DNA of 64,000 nucleotides from an uncultured Bacteroidales bacterium (GTDB taxonomy: Bacteria > Bacteroidota > Bacteroidia > Bacteroidales > Muribaculaceae). The notes under the pieces are model-generated. The model worked only from the letters and a program-made list of their open reading frames with translations, was not told the DNA's origin and did not search any database. Below are positions 53,010 to 62,192 of the stretch, piece after piece. The translations under genes and the position numbers were made by a program. The stretch covers positions 53,865 to 117,864 of the forward strand of contig CADADP010000001.1 in the NCBI GenBank assembly GCA_902786725.1. Direction: 5' to 3'. Each line of letters starts with the position of its first letter. The first letter of the stretch is position 1.

Positions 53010-55199
53010 ATGAGAAAAATAATTATGCTTTCAGTCATTTCGGCCACAATGGCACTCGCCGCACAGGCACAAATCACTTATCCCAAGGCGGCACGAGTAG
53101 ATACAGTAGATCACTACTTCGGCACCGCAGTGCCCGACCCTTACCGCTGGCTCGAGGACGACAACAGCCCGGAAACCGAGCAATGGGTGAAACAGGAGAA
53201 CCTTGTAACACAGAACTATCTCAAGAAAATCCCGTTTCGTGAAGCAGTGAAAAAACGCATCACCGAACTCGCCAACTACGAAAAAATGGGAATCCCATTC
53301 CAGGTTAACGACAAAATCTACTTCTTCCGCAACAACGGGTTGCAGAACCAGTCAGTTCTGTACTGCGTGGACGAGGACTTCGTGAACGACATAGAGCCGG
53401 GCAACTTTCTCAAGGGCAGCAAGAAAGTGAAACTGAGCGAACTCAACCTCGCCACCTGCAAGACGAAAGTGGTCCTCGACCCCAACAAGCTGTCGGACGA
53501 CGGCACAGTGGCCCTGCAACAACTCAACTTCTCGCACGACGGCCGATATCTGGCCTACGTGATAACGCGCAACGGCAGCGACTGGAACGAGATCTTTGTC
53601 CTCGACCTCATAACCGGTGAGACACTTCCCGACCACATCACCTGGGCCAAGTTCACCGATGCCCAGTGGCTCGGCGACGGTTTCTTCTACAGCGCCTACG
53701 ATGCCCCCGAAGACGCCAAGTCGTCGAAGAACGAGTTCCACAAGGTCTTTTATCACAAGCTCGGCACAATACAGTCGCAAGACTACATAGAGTATCAGAG
53801 CCACACCAACCCACTCTTGTTCTACCAGGCCTCGGTGAGCGAAGATGAGCGATACGTGTTCATGTGGGAAAGCGACGGCGACGGCAACATCCTTTACGTC
53901 AAGGACCTGAAAGACCGCAATCCGCATTACGTGCGCCTCACGTCGAACATGAAGTTCACCGCCAATCCCATCGGTGTGGACAATGGCAAAATCTACGTCC
54001 ACACCAACCAAGACGCGCCATGCTGGAAAATCATCGCCTTCGATGCCGCCAACCTCAGCACCAGCAACGTCACCGAGTTCATTCCCGAAAAGGATTATGT
54101 GCTGGCAAGCGCACAAATGGCCGGGCACAAGTTTATCCTCAACTACGAGCGCGACGCATCGTCGCACCCGTATCTCTACGACGAGAACGGCCACGTAATC
54201 TGCGAAATCAAGTTGCCCACATTCGGCTCGGCGGCGTTCTCTTCAAAACGCGACAAAAACCTGGTGTATTACAACTTCACGTCCTACACCTTCCCCACCT
54301 CGATTTATCGCTTCGACCTCGACACCCACACCAGCCAGCCGGCGTTCGCGCCCAAAGTGAAACTCAACCCCGCCGACTACATCACCGAGCAAGTGTTCTA
54401 CCCCAGCAAGGACGGGACCAAGATTCCCATGTTCCTCATCTATCGCAAGGGACTCAAGCGCGACGGCAAGCGGCCCGTATTCCTCTATGGCTACGGCGGT
54501 TTCAACATCTCCATGACCCCCGGATTCTCGTATAGCCGCACGCCCTTTGCCATGCTCGACATGGGCGGCATCTGCGCCTACACCAACCTGCGCGGAGGCG
54601 GCGAATATGGAGAGAAGTGGCACGAAGCAGGAACGAAACTGCAGAAACAGAACGTGTTCGACGACTTTATCGCAGCCGCCGAATACCTCATCAGCGAGGG
54701 CTATACCTGTCCGGCCAAGCTTGCCTGCAACGGAGGCAGCAACGGAGGCCTACTCGTGGGCGCCGTGGTGAATCAGCGCCCCGACCTCTGGGCGGCCGCT
54801 GTGCCTCAAGTGGGCGTGATGGATATGCTTCGCTACCAGTACTTCACCATCGGTTGGAACTGGGCTCACGACTATGGACGAAGCGATGACAGTCCCGAGA
54901 TGTTCCGATACCTCAAGGCCTACTCGCCCTTGCACAACATCAGCAACGACGGCACACGCTACCCGGCAATCATGGTCACCACCGGCGACCACGACGACCG
55001 TGTGGTGCCGGCCCACTCGTTCAAGTATGCCGCCACGCTCCAGGCCAGCGACACAGGCAAGGCGCCCAAGCTTATCCGCATCGACTCCAAGGCCGGACAC
55101 GGGCACAGCAAGCCCATTTCCAAGATAATCGACGAATACACCGACATTCAGTCGTTTATCATGTATAACCTGGGAGTGAACTACAAGCCTCGCAAGTAA
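53010..55199 (+). CDS. Prolyl oligopeptidase, family S9A
   Basis: 729 residues including a signal peptide (cleavage after AQA, residue 20), so it is exported. The N-terminal signature YPKAARVDTVDHYFGTAVPDPYRWLED and a seven-bladed propeller (about 90-440) precede the alpha/beta hydrolase. Catalytic triad: S577 in GGSNGG, D662 in GDHDDRVVP and H697 in GHGHSK. It cleaves short peptides after proline. Together with the upstream M28 protein it may form a peptide-processing pair. Confidence 0.95.
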   Translation: MRKIIMLSVISATMALAAQAQITYPKAARVDTVDHYFGTAVPDPYRWLEDDNSPETEQWVKQENLVTQNYLKKIPFREAVKKRITELANYEKMGIPFQVNDKIYFFRNNGLQNQSVLYCVDEDFVNDIEPGNFLKGSKKVKLSELNLATCKTKVVLDPNKLSDDGTVALQQLNFSHDGRYLAYVITRNGSDWNEIFVLDLITGETLPDHITWAKFTDAQWLGDGFFYSAYDAPEDAKSSKNEFHKVFYHKLGTIQSQDYIEYQSHTNPLLFYQASVSEDERYVFMWESDGDGNILYVKDLKDRNPHYVRLTSNMKFTANPIGVDNGKIYVHTNQDAPCWKIIAFDAANLSTSNVTEFIPEKDYVLASAQMAGHKFILNYERDASSHPYLYDENGHVICEIKLPTFGSAAFSSKRDKNLVYYNFTSYTFPTSIYRFDLDTHTSQPAFAPKVKLNPADYITEQVFYPSKDGTKIPMFLIYRKGLKRDGKRPVFLYGYGGFNISMTPGFSYSRTPFAMLDMGGICAYTNLRGGGEYGEKWHEAGTKLQKQNVFDDFIAAAEYLISEGYTCPAKLACNGGSNGGLLVGAVVNQRPDLWAAAVPQVGVMDMLRYQYFTIGWNWAHDYGRSDDSPEMFRYLKAYSPLHNISNDGTRYPAIMVTTGDHDDRVVPAHSFKYAATLQASDTGKAPKLIRIDSKAGHGHSKPISKIIDEYTDIQSFIMYNLGVNYKPRK

Positions 55200-55270
55200 G
55201 GCGTAAGTAATGGTTAACACACCACACATCGCGGCCGCGAGACAATCATCTAACAACCGCAAACCTAAAA

Positions 55271-55305
55271 ATTATGCGTGATGCGCTTGCCGCATTACGC
55301 ATAAT
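55271..55305. terminator. Terminator after the prolyl oligopeptidase gene
   Basis: 15-bp stem ATTATGCGTGATGCG / CGCATTACGCATAAT (one G-T pair), loop CTTGC, then TTTAAT. It is 71 nt after the stop codon and abuts the next gene's promoter. Confidence 0.75.
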
Positions 55306-55318
55306 TTAATAACTTTGC
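55287..55318 (+). promoter_or_regulatory. Promoter of the SDR gene
   Basis: TTG (55287-55289), 20 nt, TAACTTTGC (55310-55318). The -33 lies in the loop of the preceding terminator, so the two signals overlap. Confidence 0.6.
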
Positions 55319-55359
55319 ACTGAACTCTTTTGTGAAACATTTTTAAGAACCACATAATT

Positions 55360-56193
55360 ATGGACAACCAGAACCAGGCTCCGGTCTATATAGTCACAGG
55401 CGCCACCGATGCCACAGGCACGATTATAGCCAAGAGGCTTGCAGCTCAGGGCAAACCGCTAATCATCGCCTGCTACAACGAGCAGAGAGGACGCGATTTC
55501 GCCGAGAAACTCAAGCAGACGACTCTTAACCACGACATCAGTTTTGTGCGACTCGACCTCAATTCGTTTGCCGGAGTTAAAGACTTCTGCGGCAAAATAC
55601 AGGGCCTGGGCAGGCCTGTAGCGGCGCTTATCAACAACGCCAGCTACATTGCACGCCACAGCGAGACCAGCCCGGACGGCTACGAGAAAATAGTGCAGGT
55701 CAACTTTCTCAGCACGGTGCTCCTCACCCTGCGACTGGTGCCGCTCATGCCCGAGGGCGCGCACATAATCTTCTCCACCTCGCTATCCAGAAAACTGGTT
55801 TCTTTACCCTACGAGTTCCCCGCGGTGAACAGTTTTATCCCTCTGACAGCCTACGCTCAGAGCAAGCAGGCATTGACACTGATGTCGATATACATATCCA
55901 CCGTGCTGCGTACCAAGCGCATTCAGGTGAATTGCGTGAATCCCGGTATCATAAGCGTGGGCGTGGCCCGGATGTCGAAGTGGCTCGAATCGTTCGGCGA
56001 CTACTACCAGCTGGTTCACGACCCATCCAACGGGGCCACGGCGGTGATTCGCGCGCTGGAGTCGGCCGACACCGGATTCATTTTCAAGGGTTCCGACACG
56101 CAGGTGAAAACCACCACCTACCTCAAGAACCGGGAGGTGTTCATCAGATTGTGTAACGACACCATGCGCCTACTCAAGAAACATTTACAGTAA
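55360..56193 (+). CDS. Short-chain dehydrogenase/reductase
   Basis: 277 residues with a Rossmann fold. The nucleotide-binding motif is TGATDATG (13-20), a variant of TGxxxGxG in which the middle Gly is replaced by Asp-Ala. The NNA motif (LINNASYIA, near 90) and the catalytic Y165-AQS-K169 are present, so it should be an active NAD(P)-dependent oxidoreductase. Substrate unknown. Own promoter; followed by a HAD gene 38 nt downstream. Confidence 0.85.
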   Translation: MDNQNQAPVYIVTGATDATGTIIAKRLAAQGKPLIIACYNEQRGRDFAEKLKQTTLNHDISFVRLDLNSFAGVKDFCGKIQGLGRPVAALINNASYIARHSETSPDGYEKIVQVNFLSTVLLTLRLVPLMPEGAHIIFSTSLSRKLVSLPYEFPAVNSFIPLTAYAQSKQALTLMSIYISTVLRTKRIQVNCVNPGIISVGVARMSKWLESFGDYYQLVHDPSNGATAVIRALESADTGFIFKGSDTQVKTTTYLKNREVFIRLCNDTMRLLKKHLQ

Positions 56194-56231
56194 TTAATCA
56201 AATCATCATATACAATTCCCCAAAATCACCT

Positions 56232-56864
56232 ATGACCCCACAGAGAAATATCAAGAACTTGCTTTTCGACCTCGGAGGGGTCATTGTTGATATTCAGCGC
56301 GAGCGGTGCGTGAACGCTCTCACCCGCTTGGGAATGCCCGACGCCGACCGGATGATAGGTCTCTATGAGCAGACAGGGCCGTTCCAACTGCTGGAACAGG
56401 GGCAAATCACACTGCCGGAATTTCGCGATATGATGCGGCCTCACTTCAGCCGGGCGGTCACCGACGATGAAATCGACGACGCGTTCAGCGCCTTCATCGT
56501 GGATATTCCGCTAAAAAGGCTTGAGGCACTACGCGACCTGCGCCGTCGATACCGCACTTTCGTGCTCTCCAATACCAACCCGCTGATGTTTCACGGCGTC
56601 ATAGCCCGACTATTCACCGGCGAAGGCCTCACAATCAGCGACTACTTTGATGGTGTCACCGTCTCGTTCGAGGCAAAGGCCACCAAGCCCAATCCCGAAA
56701 TCTTCAGCTACGCCATCAGCACAATGGGCATACTGCCCGAAGAGACGCTGTTCTTCGACGACGGGCAGACCAACCTAGACGCCGCCGGCCGGCTGGGATT
56801 CCACACCTGCCTGGTGGAGCCGGGGACCGAGTTCTACGACCTTATAAAACCACTGGGCCTATGA
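56232..56864 (+). CDS. HAD-superfamily phosphatase (subfamily IA)
   Basis: 210 residues. HAD motif I LLFDLGGVIVD (nucleophile Asp 13; the usual second Asp is Gly, as in YihX-type members), a helical cap (about 20-95), motif II VLSNTN, motif III Lys in ATKPNPEIFSYA, and motif IV FFDDGQTNLDAA. It probably dephosphorylates a small sugar phosphate or nucleotide. Its stop overlaps the ribF start by 4 nt (ATGA), so a link to flavin synthesis, such as the missing pyrimidine-phosphate phosphatase of the riboflavin route, is tempting but unproven. Confidence 0.88.
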   Translation: MTPQRNIKNLLFDLGGVIVDIQRERCVNALTRLGMPDADRMIGLYEQTGPFQLLEQGQITLPEFRDMMRPHFSRAVTDDEIDDAFSAFIVDIPLKRLEALRDLRRRYRTFVLSNTNPLMFHGVIARLFTGEGLTISDYFDGVTVSFEAKATKPNPEIFSYAISTMGILPEETLFFDDGQTNLDAAGRLGFHTCLVEPGTEFYDLIKPLGL

Positions 56865-57811
56865 CGATAATCGGCGAAAACAATTCTCTGCCAGCAGGCT
56901 CTGTTATCGCCACAATCGGCTCGTTCGACGGCGTCCACCGCGGTCACCACTTCGTTTTTTCACATCTCACGCGACAGGCGCGGCGGCGAGGCCTGCAGTC
57001 GGCCGTGGTCACATTCCACGAGCATCCTCAACACGTCTTGCGCCCCACCGACAACCCGCTACCACTACTCACCACCACCGACGAGAAACTTGCCCTACTC
57101 CGCGACACGGGCATTGACCACGTGATTCTGCTTCACTTCACGCCCAGTCTCGCCGCCCTCTCGGCTGCAGAGTTTATGCAGCTACTACACAGCCGATATG
57201 GCGTAGCGGCGTTGCTCACCGGTTACAATCACCACTTTGGGCACGGGTCGGACGATTCACGAGAGAATTATGCGGCAATTGGCCGCCAAGTGGGAGTGGA
57301 TGTAATTCAAGCGCCTGAATTTCAAGACGAAAGTAGCCTAAAAATCAGTTCATCAAACATACGCCGACTGCTCCTTCAGGGCAATGTGACACAAGCCGCA
57401 TCACTTCTGGGCCGCCACTACGCCTTAACCGGCACTGTGGAGCCGGGGCAGCACCTGGGCGCCACTCTGGGATTTCCCACGGCCAACGTGGCCGTTGCCG
57501 ACGCCACAAAACTAATCCCCGCTCACGGCGCTTATGCCGCAATCGCCACCACCGACACCGGCACGGAGTACGCCGCCATGGTCAACATAGGCGTCCGCCC
57601 CACGGTGGATGACCGCGGCGAGCGCGTGTCGATCGAGGCCCACCTAATCCACTTCAGCGGCGACATCTATGGCCGGCAACTGACCGTGCGCTTTGTGGAG
57701 CGGCTGCGCGACGAGGTGAAATTCAGCTCGGTGGAGCGGCTCACCGAGCAACTCGGTTTCGACCGGCGCCACACCGAGCTTATTATCCAAAAACTAAAAG
57801 CATCAACATAG
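56861..57811 (+). CDS. ribF: Bifunctional riboflavin kinase/FAD synthetase
   Basis: 316 residues. N-terminal FAD synthetase: ATIGSFDGVHRGHHFVF (nucleotidyl-transferase HxGH-type motif), TGYNHHFGHGSDD and ISSSNIRRLLLQGNV. C-terminal riboflavin kinase (about 185-310): TGTVEPGQHLGATLGFPTAN and NIGVRPTV, with HLIHFSGDIYG. It makes FMN and then FAD from riboflavin in the cytosol. Coupled to the HAD gene upstream; upp follows 29 nt downstream. Confidence 0.95.
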   Translation: MTIIGENNSLPAGSVIATIGSFDGVHRGHHFVFSHLTRQARRRGLQSAVVTFHEHPQHVLRPTDNPLPLLTTTDEKLALLRDTGIDHVILLHFTPSLAALSAAEFMQLLHSRYGVAALLTGYNHHFGHGSDDSRENYAAIGRQVGVDVIQAPEFQDESSLKISSSNIRRLLLQGNVTQAASLLGRHYALTGTVEPGQHLGATLGFPTANVAVADATKLIPAHGAYAAIATTDTGTEYAAMVNIGVRPTVDDRGERVSIEAHLIHFSGDIYGRQLTVRFVERLRDEVKFSSVERLTEQLGFDRRHTELIIQKLKAST

Positions 57812-57840
57812 CATCAACAATCTAAAAAATTCTATATCAC

Positions 57841-58497
57841 ATGGAAGTTATCAATCTTTGCGCCCAAAACTCACTCGTTGGGCAATTCATGAGCGAAATC
57901 AGAGACAAGAACCTGCAGACCGAGCGGCTGCGTTTCCGCACCAACATCCAGCGCCTGGGTCAAATCATGGCCTACGAAATTTCCAAGCGTCTGGAGTATC
58001 ACACCATAGAAACCGAGACTCCGCTCGGAGTGAAGCAGACAAGCGTCATCAAGGAGCAGGTGGTGCTCACCACCATTCTGCGCGCCGGTCTGCCATTCCA
58101 CGAGGGTTTCCTGAGCTATCTGGACAAGTCGGAGAACGGCTTTATCTCGGCCTACCGCAAGTATCTGGAGAAAACCAACGAATTCAAGATCTACATCGAG
58201 TACATGGCATGTCCACGCATCGACAACAAGACGGTGCTCGTGGTTGACCCCATGCTCGCCACCGGCTCGTCGATGGACCTCGCCTTTCAGGCACTGATGA
58301 CAAAGGGACAGCCCAAGCACATCCACCTGGCAAGCGTTATCGCCACCGACCATGCCATTGAGTACATCAGCCAGCGCTTCCCCGAGGACAAGACCACGCT
58401 CTGGACCTGCGACATCGACCACGAGCTGAACGAGAAGTCGTACATCATCCCCGGTCTGGGCGACTGTGGCGACCTCCTCTACGGCGAAAAAGAATAA
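57841..58497 (+). CDS. upp: Uracil phosphoribosyltransferase
   Basis: 218 residues. The PRPP-binding loop VVDPMLATGSSMD (about 135-146) and the opening RDKNLQTERLRFRTNIQRLGQIMAYEISK identify Upp. The uracil-binding end reads IPGLGDCGDLLYG. It salvages uracil to UMP. Last gene of the HAD-ribF-upp run, converging on a tyrosine recombinase gene 34 nt away, with no clear terminator between. Confidence 0.95.
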   Translation: MEVINLCAQNSLVGQFMSEIRDKNLQTERLRFRTNIQRLGQIMAYEISKRLEYHTIETETPLGVKQTSVIKEQVVLTTILRAGLPFHEGFLSYLDKSENGFISAYRKYLEKTNEFKIYIEYMACPRIDNKTVLVVDPMLATGSSMDLAFQALMTKGQPKHIHLASVIATDHAIEYISQRFPEDKTTLWTCDIDHELNEKSYIIPGLGDCGDLLYGEKE

Positions 58498-58531
58498 GGC
58501 CAACCTCCGGCCGCCAGCCACGCCGCAGCGG

Positions 58532-59479
58532 CTACTGACCATTTAGCACACGCCGCAACATCTTGCTCACCGCCTGCCGCTTGACGCGCTCGCTGGGGTG
58601 CACATAAGTGTTGAGTGTGGTGCTGATGCTGGCATGGCCCAGGATGCCGGCGATAACCTTGTAATCCACGTTACACTCCACGCAACGGGTGGCAAACGTG
58701 TGCCGCAACGCGTGAAACCTGATTCCGTCCATACCCAGCCCGGCCATTAACCGATTGTAATAGCGGCGATACACAGCCGGCTCGGTGGGACGAGCCGAAT
58801 TGGTTATCACATAATAGTCGGCATGGGCCAGTCTCTTCATCACTCGCAGCACTTTCAACAACTCCGCGCAGATAGGCACAGTTCGCTCAGACTGTGCGGT
58901 CTTGGGTCGGTCGATATTTATTTCGGTAGCGCCTGAGGCCAAATTCCCATCGCGGTAAATGCGATTAAGTGTTCGCCTGACGAATATCACCTTGTTATCC
59001 GTGTCGATATCACCCCAGCGCAGTGCGCACAACTCGCCGATTCTCATCCCCGTGCTCAAACTAATCCACAATCCCATATTCTTTGGCGTGGGACGACCGA
59101 GTAAATACCGAAGCAACTTGCGCTGTTGCTCCACCGAAAGCACCTGGATGGCCTGCGGCCTGCTCACCGGCCAAGCCGGCTTCTCAACGCTCACGTGCCC
59201 TATCAGCCCCCTTGTCTCGGCCCAGCGAAGTATCATCTTGAGCACTCGCAGATAACCTTCGATCGTGGGCCGGCTCAGTCCCTTTTCGCACAGCGTTTCC
59301 ACAAAATCCCGCACATCCGCCTCGGTCACAACTCGGTGTTCGCCCAGCCGCGGCGACAGATGCTTAGAGATAATCAGCGCGTAGGTAGAGACCGACGACC
59401 GCTTCAGCGACGCTCGGCGCTCGGCCAGCCACATCATCGCAAGCCGGCCCAATGTGATGTCTTGTCTTGTTTTATCCAT
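58532..59479 (-). CDS. Tyrosine recombinase/integrase
   Basis: 315 residues from the ATG at 59479. An upstream TTG at 59539 would add 20 residues, but there is no reason to prefer it. An N-terminal SAM-like core-binding domain (about 1-100) precedes the catalytic domain with all six active residues: R146 (TGMRIGEL), K193, H256-x-x-R259 (HALRH), H282 (LGHAS) and Y292 (NTYVHPS). It cuts and rejoins DNA at specific sites. No excisionase, mobilisation gene or obvious att repeat is beside it. It may be a leftover of an element, or a local invertase of the kind common in Bacteroidales. Confidence 0.9.
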   Translation of the reverse strand: MDKTRQDITLGRLAMMWLAERRASLKRSSVSTYALIISKHLSPRLGEHRVVTEADVRDFVETLCEKGLSRPTIEGYLRVLKMILRWAETRGLIGHVSVEKPAWPVSRPQAIQVLSVEQQRKLLRYLLGRPTPKNMGLWISLSTGMRIGELCALRWGDIDTDNKVIFVRRTLNRIYRDGNLASGATEINIDRPKTAQSERTVPICAELLKVLRVMKRLAHADYYVITNSARPTEPAVYRRYYNRLMAGLGMDGIRFHALRHTFATRCVECNVDYKVIAGILGHASISTTLNTYVHPSERVKRQAVSKMLRRVLNGQ

Positions 59480-59690
59480 ATCGATAGTTTTAAAAAATAC
59501 AACATAATCAGTTTTCTTCCTAATCGGGCACTTTGCCAATTTGGGATTTGGAGAGGGGTTGGCGCTTGTTAAAAAAGTGCAACGGGGATCAATTTATCGA
59601 AAAATTTCTTTAATATCTCAATAATAATTACTTACTTTGCCGAGCAAAAACGAGAATTGAATTTTTTAAACATCTTAAAATTTTACAATT

Positions 59691-59927
59691 ATGTCAGAAA
59701 TTAAGGACAAAGTAACAGAGATTATCGTTGACAAACTTGCTATTGACAAGGCTCAAGTAACCGAAGACGCAACATTTGCGCAAGATCTGGGTGCTGATTC
59801 TCTCGACACTGCAGAGCTCATCATGGAATTTGAGAAAGTTTTCGACATTAAGATTCCGGAGGAGCAATCACTCACGATTCAGACTGTTGGCGACGCCATC
59901 AAGTTTATAGAAGAGGCTAAGGCTTAA
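59691..59927 (+). CDS. acpP: Acyl carrier protein
   Basis: 78 residues, acidic, with the phosphopantetheine site Ser 37 in [17 protein letters not shown]. It carries growing fatty acyl chains. First gene of the acpP-fabF-rnc cluster, 38 nt before fabF. A near-consensus -7 (TTACTTTGC, 59632-59640) lies 50 nt upstream. Confidence 0.97.
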   Translation: MSEIKDKVTEIIVDKLAIDKAQVTEDATFAQDLGADSLDTAELIMEFEKVFDIKIPEEQSLTIQTVGDAIKFIEEAKA

Positions 59928-59965
59928 ATTACTTACTATTCTACCACATCTGTTACTCTCTAACT

Positions 59966-61249
59966 ATGGATTTTAAAAGAGTAGTGGTAACAGGTCTTGG
60001 AGCAGTCACGCCCCTGGGCAGCGACGTTGAAACCGTATGGCAAAACGCGCTCGCCGGCGTGAGTGGTGCAGGACCTATTACACATTTCGACGCTTCCGAT
60101 TTTAAGACCAAATTCGCGTGCGAGGTCAAGGACTTTGACCCCACGAAATATCTCACCAACCCCGATGACCGTAAAGAGCTGCGCGAGTTCAAGCGGAGCG
60201 ACCTTTACACCCAGTATGCCCTCGCTGCAGCCAAGCAAGCTATTGAGGACTCTAATCTGCTCGTGGATAGCACCGACCGCAACGACGTGGGCGTTATCTT
60301 CGCCTCGGGCATCGGCGGGTTGCACACCTTTGAGGAGCAAGCCGGTGAATATGCATTGCACCCCGAGCGCGGTCCGATGTACAGTCCGTTCTTTATCCCC
60401 ACTATGATTGCCGACATCGCAGCCGGCCACATCAGTGTGAAGTACGGTTTGCGCGGTCCCAACTTTGGTGTGGTGTCGGCGTGCGCGTCTTCGACCAACG
60501 CATTGATTGATGCCTTCAACTACGTGCGTCTTGGGAAAGCTTGCGCCATTGTCACCGGCGGAGCTGAGGCACCGATTTTTCCGGCCGGCGTGGGCGGCTT
60601 CAACTCAATGCACGCCCTCTCTACACGCAACGACAGTCCCGAGACGGCATCGCGTCCGTTCAGTGCCTCGCGCGACGGCTTCGTGATAGGCGAAGGCGGT
60701 GTTTGCCTCATCTTTGAGGAGCTGGAGCACGCTCTGGCACGCGGCGCCAAAATCTACGGTGAGGTAATTGGCGGCGGAATGAGCGCCGACGCATACCACA
60801 TCACGGCCACCCACCCCGAGGGACTGGGAGCCAAGCTGGTGATGCAACGCGCCATCGAAGACGCAGGTCTCAAGCCCCAGGACATCGATTACATTAACGT
60901 GCACGGAACTTCCACCCCTGTGGGCGACCCGTCGGAGGCAAAGGCAATCGCCGACCTCTTCGGAGAGCACGCCTACAAGCTCAACATCAGCTCCACCAAG
61001 TCTATGACCGGACACATGCTGGGAGCCACCGGAGCAATGGAAGCTTTGTTCTGCATCAAGGCTTGTCAGGACGACATCGTTCCGCCCACAATCAATCACG
61101 AAGACGGCGACAACGACGAGAAAATCGACTACAACATGAACTTCACCTTCAACAAGGCGCAGAAACGCACAGTCAACATCGCTCTGTCCAACACCTTTGG
61201 GTTCGGTGGACACAACGCCAGCATTATCGTGAAGAAGTTCAAGGGTTAA
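59966..61249 (+). CDS. fabF: 3-oxoacyl-ACP synthase II
   Basis: 427 residues of the KAS II type. Catalytic triad: C173 (SACASSTNAL), H313 (NVHGTSTPVGD) and H350 (KSMTGHMLGATG). The ending NTFGFGGHNASIIVKKF is typical. It condenses malonyl-ACP with acyl-ACP in fatty-acid elongation. Sits between acpP and rnc, all in one direction. Confidence 0.97.
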   Translation: MDFKRVVVTGLGAVTPLGSDVETVWQNALAGVSGAGPITHFDASDFKTKFACEVKDFDPTKYLTNPDDRKELREFKRSDLYTQYALAAAKQAIEDSNLLVDSTDRNDVGVIFASGIGGLHTFEEQAGEYALHPERGPMYSPFFIPTMIADIAAGHISVKYGLRGPNFGVVSACASSTNALIDAFNYVRLGKACAIVTGGAEAPIFPAGVGGFNSMHALSTRNDSPETASRPFSASRDGFVIGEGGVCLIFEELEHALARGAKIYGEVIGGGMSADAYHITATHPEGLGAKLVMQRAIEDAGLKPQDIDYINVHGTSTPVGDPSEAKAIADLFGEHAYKLNISSTKSMTGHMLGATGAMEALFCIKACQDDIVPPTINHEDGDNDEKIDYNMNFTFNKAQKRTVNIALSNTFGFGGHNASIIVKKFKG

Positions 61250-61297
61250 AAGCACTCTCGCAGATTTGTACCACTATGAGCTAACACAGCTAATATA

Positions 61298-62074
61298 ATG
61301 ATACTCAGCGAGCTCATATATCACATAAAACTCCTTTTCTCCAAGGATAAGGAGTTTTATGTTTTTATATATAGCACCACCGGGTATCTGCCTCATGACA
61401 TCGAGATTTACCGGCTCGCTTTCGTTCACCGTTCCAAGCCCATCAAGACTGCCCATGGCTCATGGGCCAACAACGAGCGGCTGGAATTTCTGGGCGATGC
61501 CATCATCGACTCGGTGGTGGCGGCATACCTCTTTAAGCAATACCCCGAGCAACACGAGGGCTTTCTCACGGCCACTCGCGCCAAAATCGTGCAGCGCGAA
61601 AGCCTTAACCGCATCGGAGCCCTGCTCAAACTCGAGTCTCATGTCAAGGCCGCCACACATTCGTCGTCGCACAACTCGTATATCGCCGGCAACGCCGTGG
61701 AGGCGCTTGTGGGCGCGCTTTACCTTGACCGCGGCTACGAGGCCTGCTCGCACTTTATCACACGACGCATCATAAAGCGCTACATCGACATCGACACGCT
61801 AATCAACACTGAGCAGAACTTCAAGTCGCGTCTGATAGAATGGACACAGAAATATAGAGTCACAATCGAGTTTGAGCTAATCGACACTTATTACGACACA
61901 CAAAACAACCCTGTGTTCAAGACCGCCATTCTGCTTGGCGGCATCTTCGCCGCCGACGGCATCGGCTATAGCAAAAAAGAGTCGCATCAGGCCGCGTCGA
62001 AGAAAGCCATGGAACGCATCAAGGCCGACTCGCGATTCCGCGAGCAGGTCCTCTCTACCGCTTCCGACGACTAA
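61298..62074 (+). CDS. rnc: Ribonuclease III
   Basis: 258 residues. The RNase III signature ERLEFLGDAIID is at 60-71, with a second acidic pair in the AGNAVEALVGALYLD block (about 133-147). The double-stranded RNA-binding domain fills the C-terminal third (about 175-250). The N-terminal sequence IKLLFSKDKEFY matches Bacteroidetes homologues, supporting the start at 61298 even though a strong stem-loop overlaps codons 9-22. It processes rRNA and cuts double-stranded RNA. Last gene of the acpP-fabF-rnc unit. Confidence 0.95.
   Translation: MILSELIYHIKLLFSKDKEFYVFIYSTTGYLPHDIEIYRLAFVHRSKPIKTAHGSWANNERLEFLGDAIIDSVVAAYLFKQYPEQHEGFLTATRAKIVQRESLNRIGALLKLESHVKAATHSSSHNSYIAGNAVEALVGALYLDRGYEACSHFITRRIIKRYIDIDTLINTEQNFKSRLIEWTQKYRVTIEFELIDTYYDTQNNPVFKTAILLGGIFAADGIGYSKKESHQAASKKAMERIKADSRFREQVLSTASDD
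61324..61361 (+). promoter_or_regulatory. Perfect 13-bp stem-loop within the first codons of rnc
   Basis: Arms CATAAAACTCCTT / AAGGAGTTTTATG with a 12-nt loop, followed at once by TTTTTATATA. It has the form of an intrinsic terminator (of fabF) or an RNA stem that could be an RNase III target, yet lies in conserved coding sequence. Confidence 0.75.
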
Positions 62075-62084
62075 ACTCCCCACA

Positions 62085-62115
62085 CGCCCGCATCGCCTCG
62101 GTGCGGCGAATTTTT
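62085..62115 (+). terminator. Probable terminator of acpP-fabF-rnc
   Basis: GCC-c-GCA / TGC-g-GGC type stem with imperfect pairing around TCGCCTCGG, followed by AATTTTTC, 11 nt after the rnc stop. Confidence 0.4.
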
Positions 62116-62135
62116 CGTGAAAACAAGGGGAATTC

Positions 62136-62167
62136 TTTGCTAAATAGCGGATTATTTATAATTTTGC
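62136..62167 (+). promoter_or_regulatory. Promoter of the broken TPR regulator
   Basis: TTTG (62136-62139), 19 nt, TAATTTTGC (62159-62167); full consensus, 25 nt before the start codon of the 5' fragment. Confidence 0.75.
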
Positions 62168-62192
62168 AACGAGGCACAATCAGCAAACCTGA

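Noticed and set aside
59480-59539. Earlier TTG start for the tyrosine recombinase
   Set aside because: A rare start codon and no conserved sequence gained. The ATG at 59479 gives the usual integrase N-terminus.
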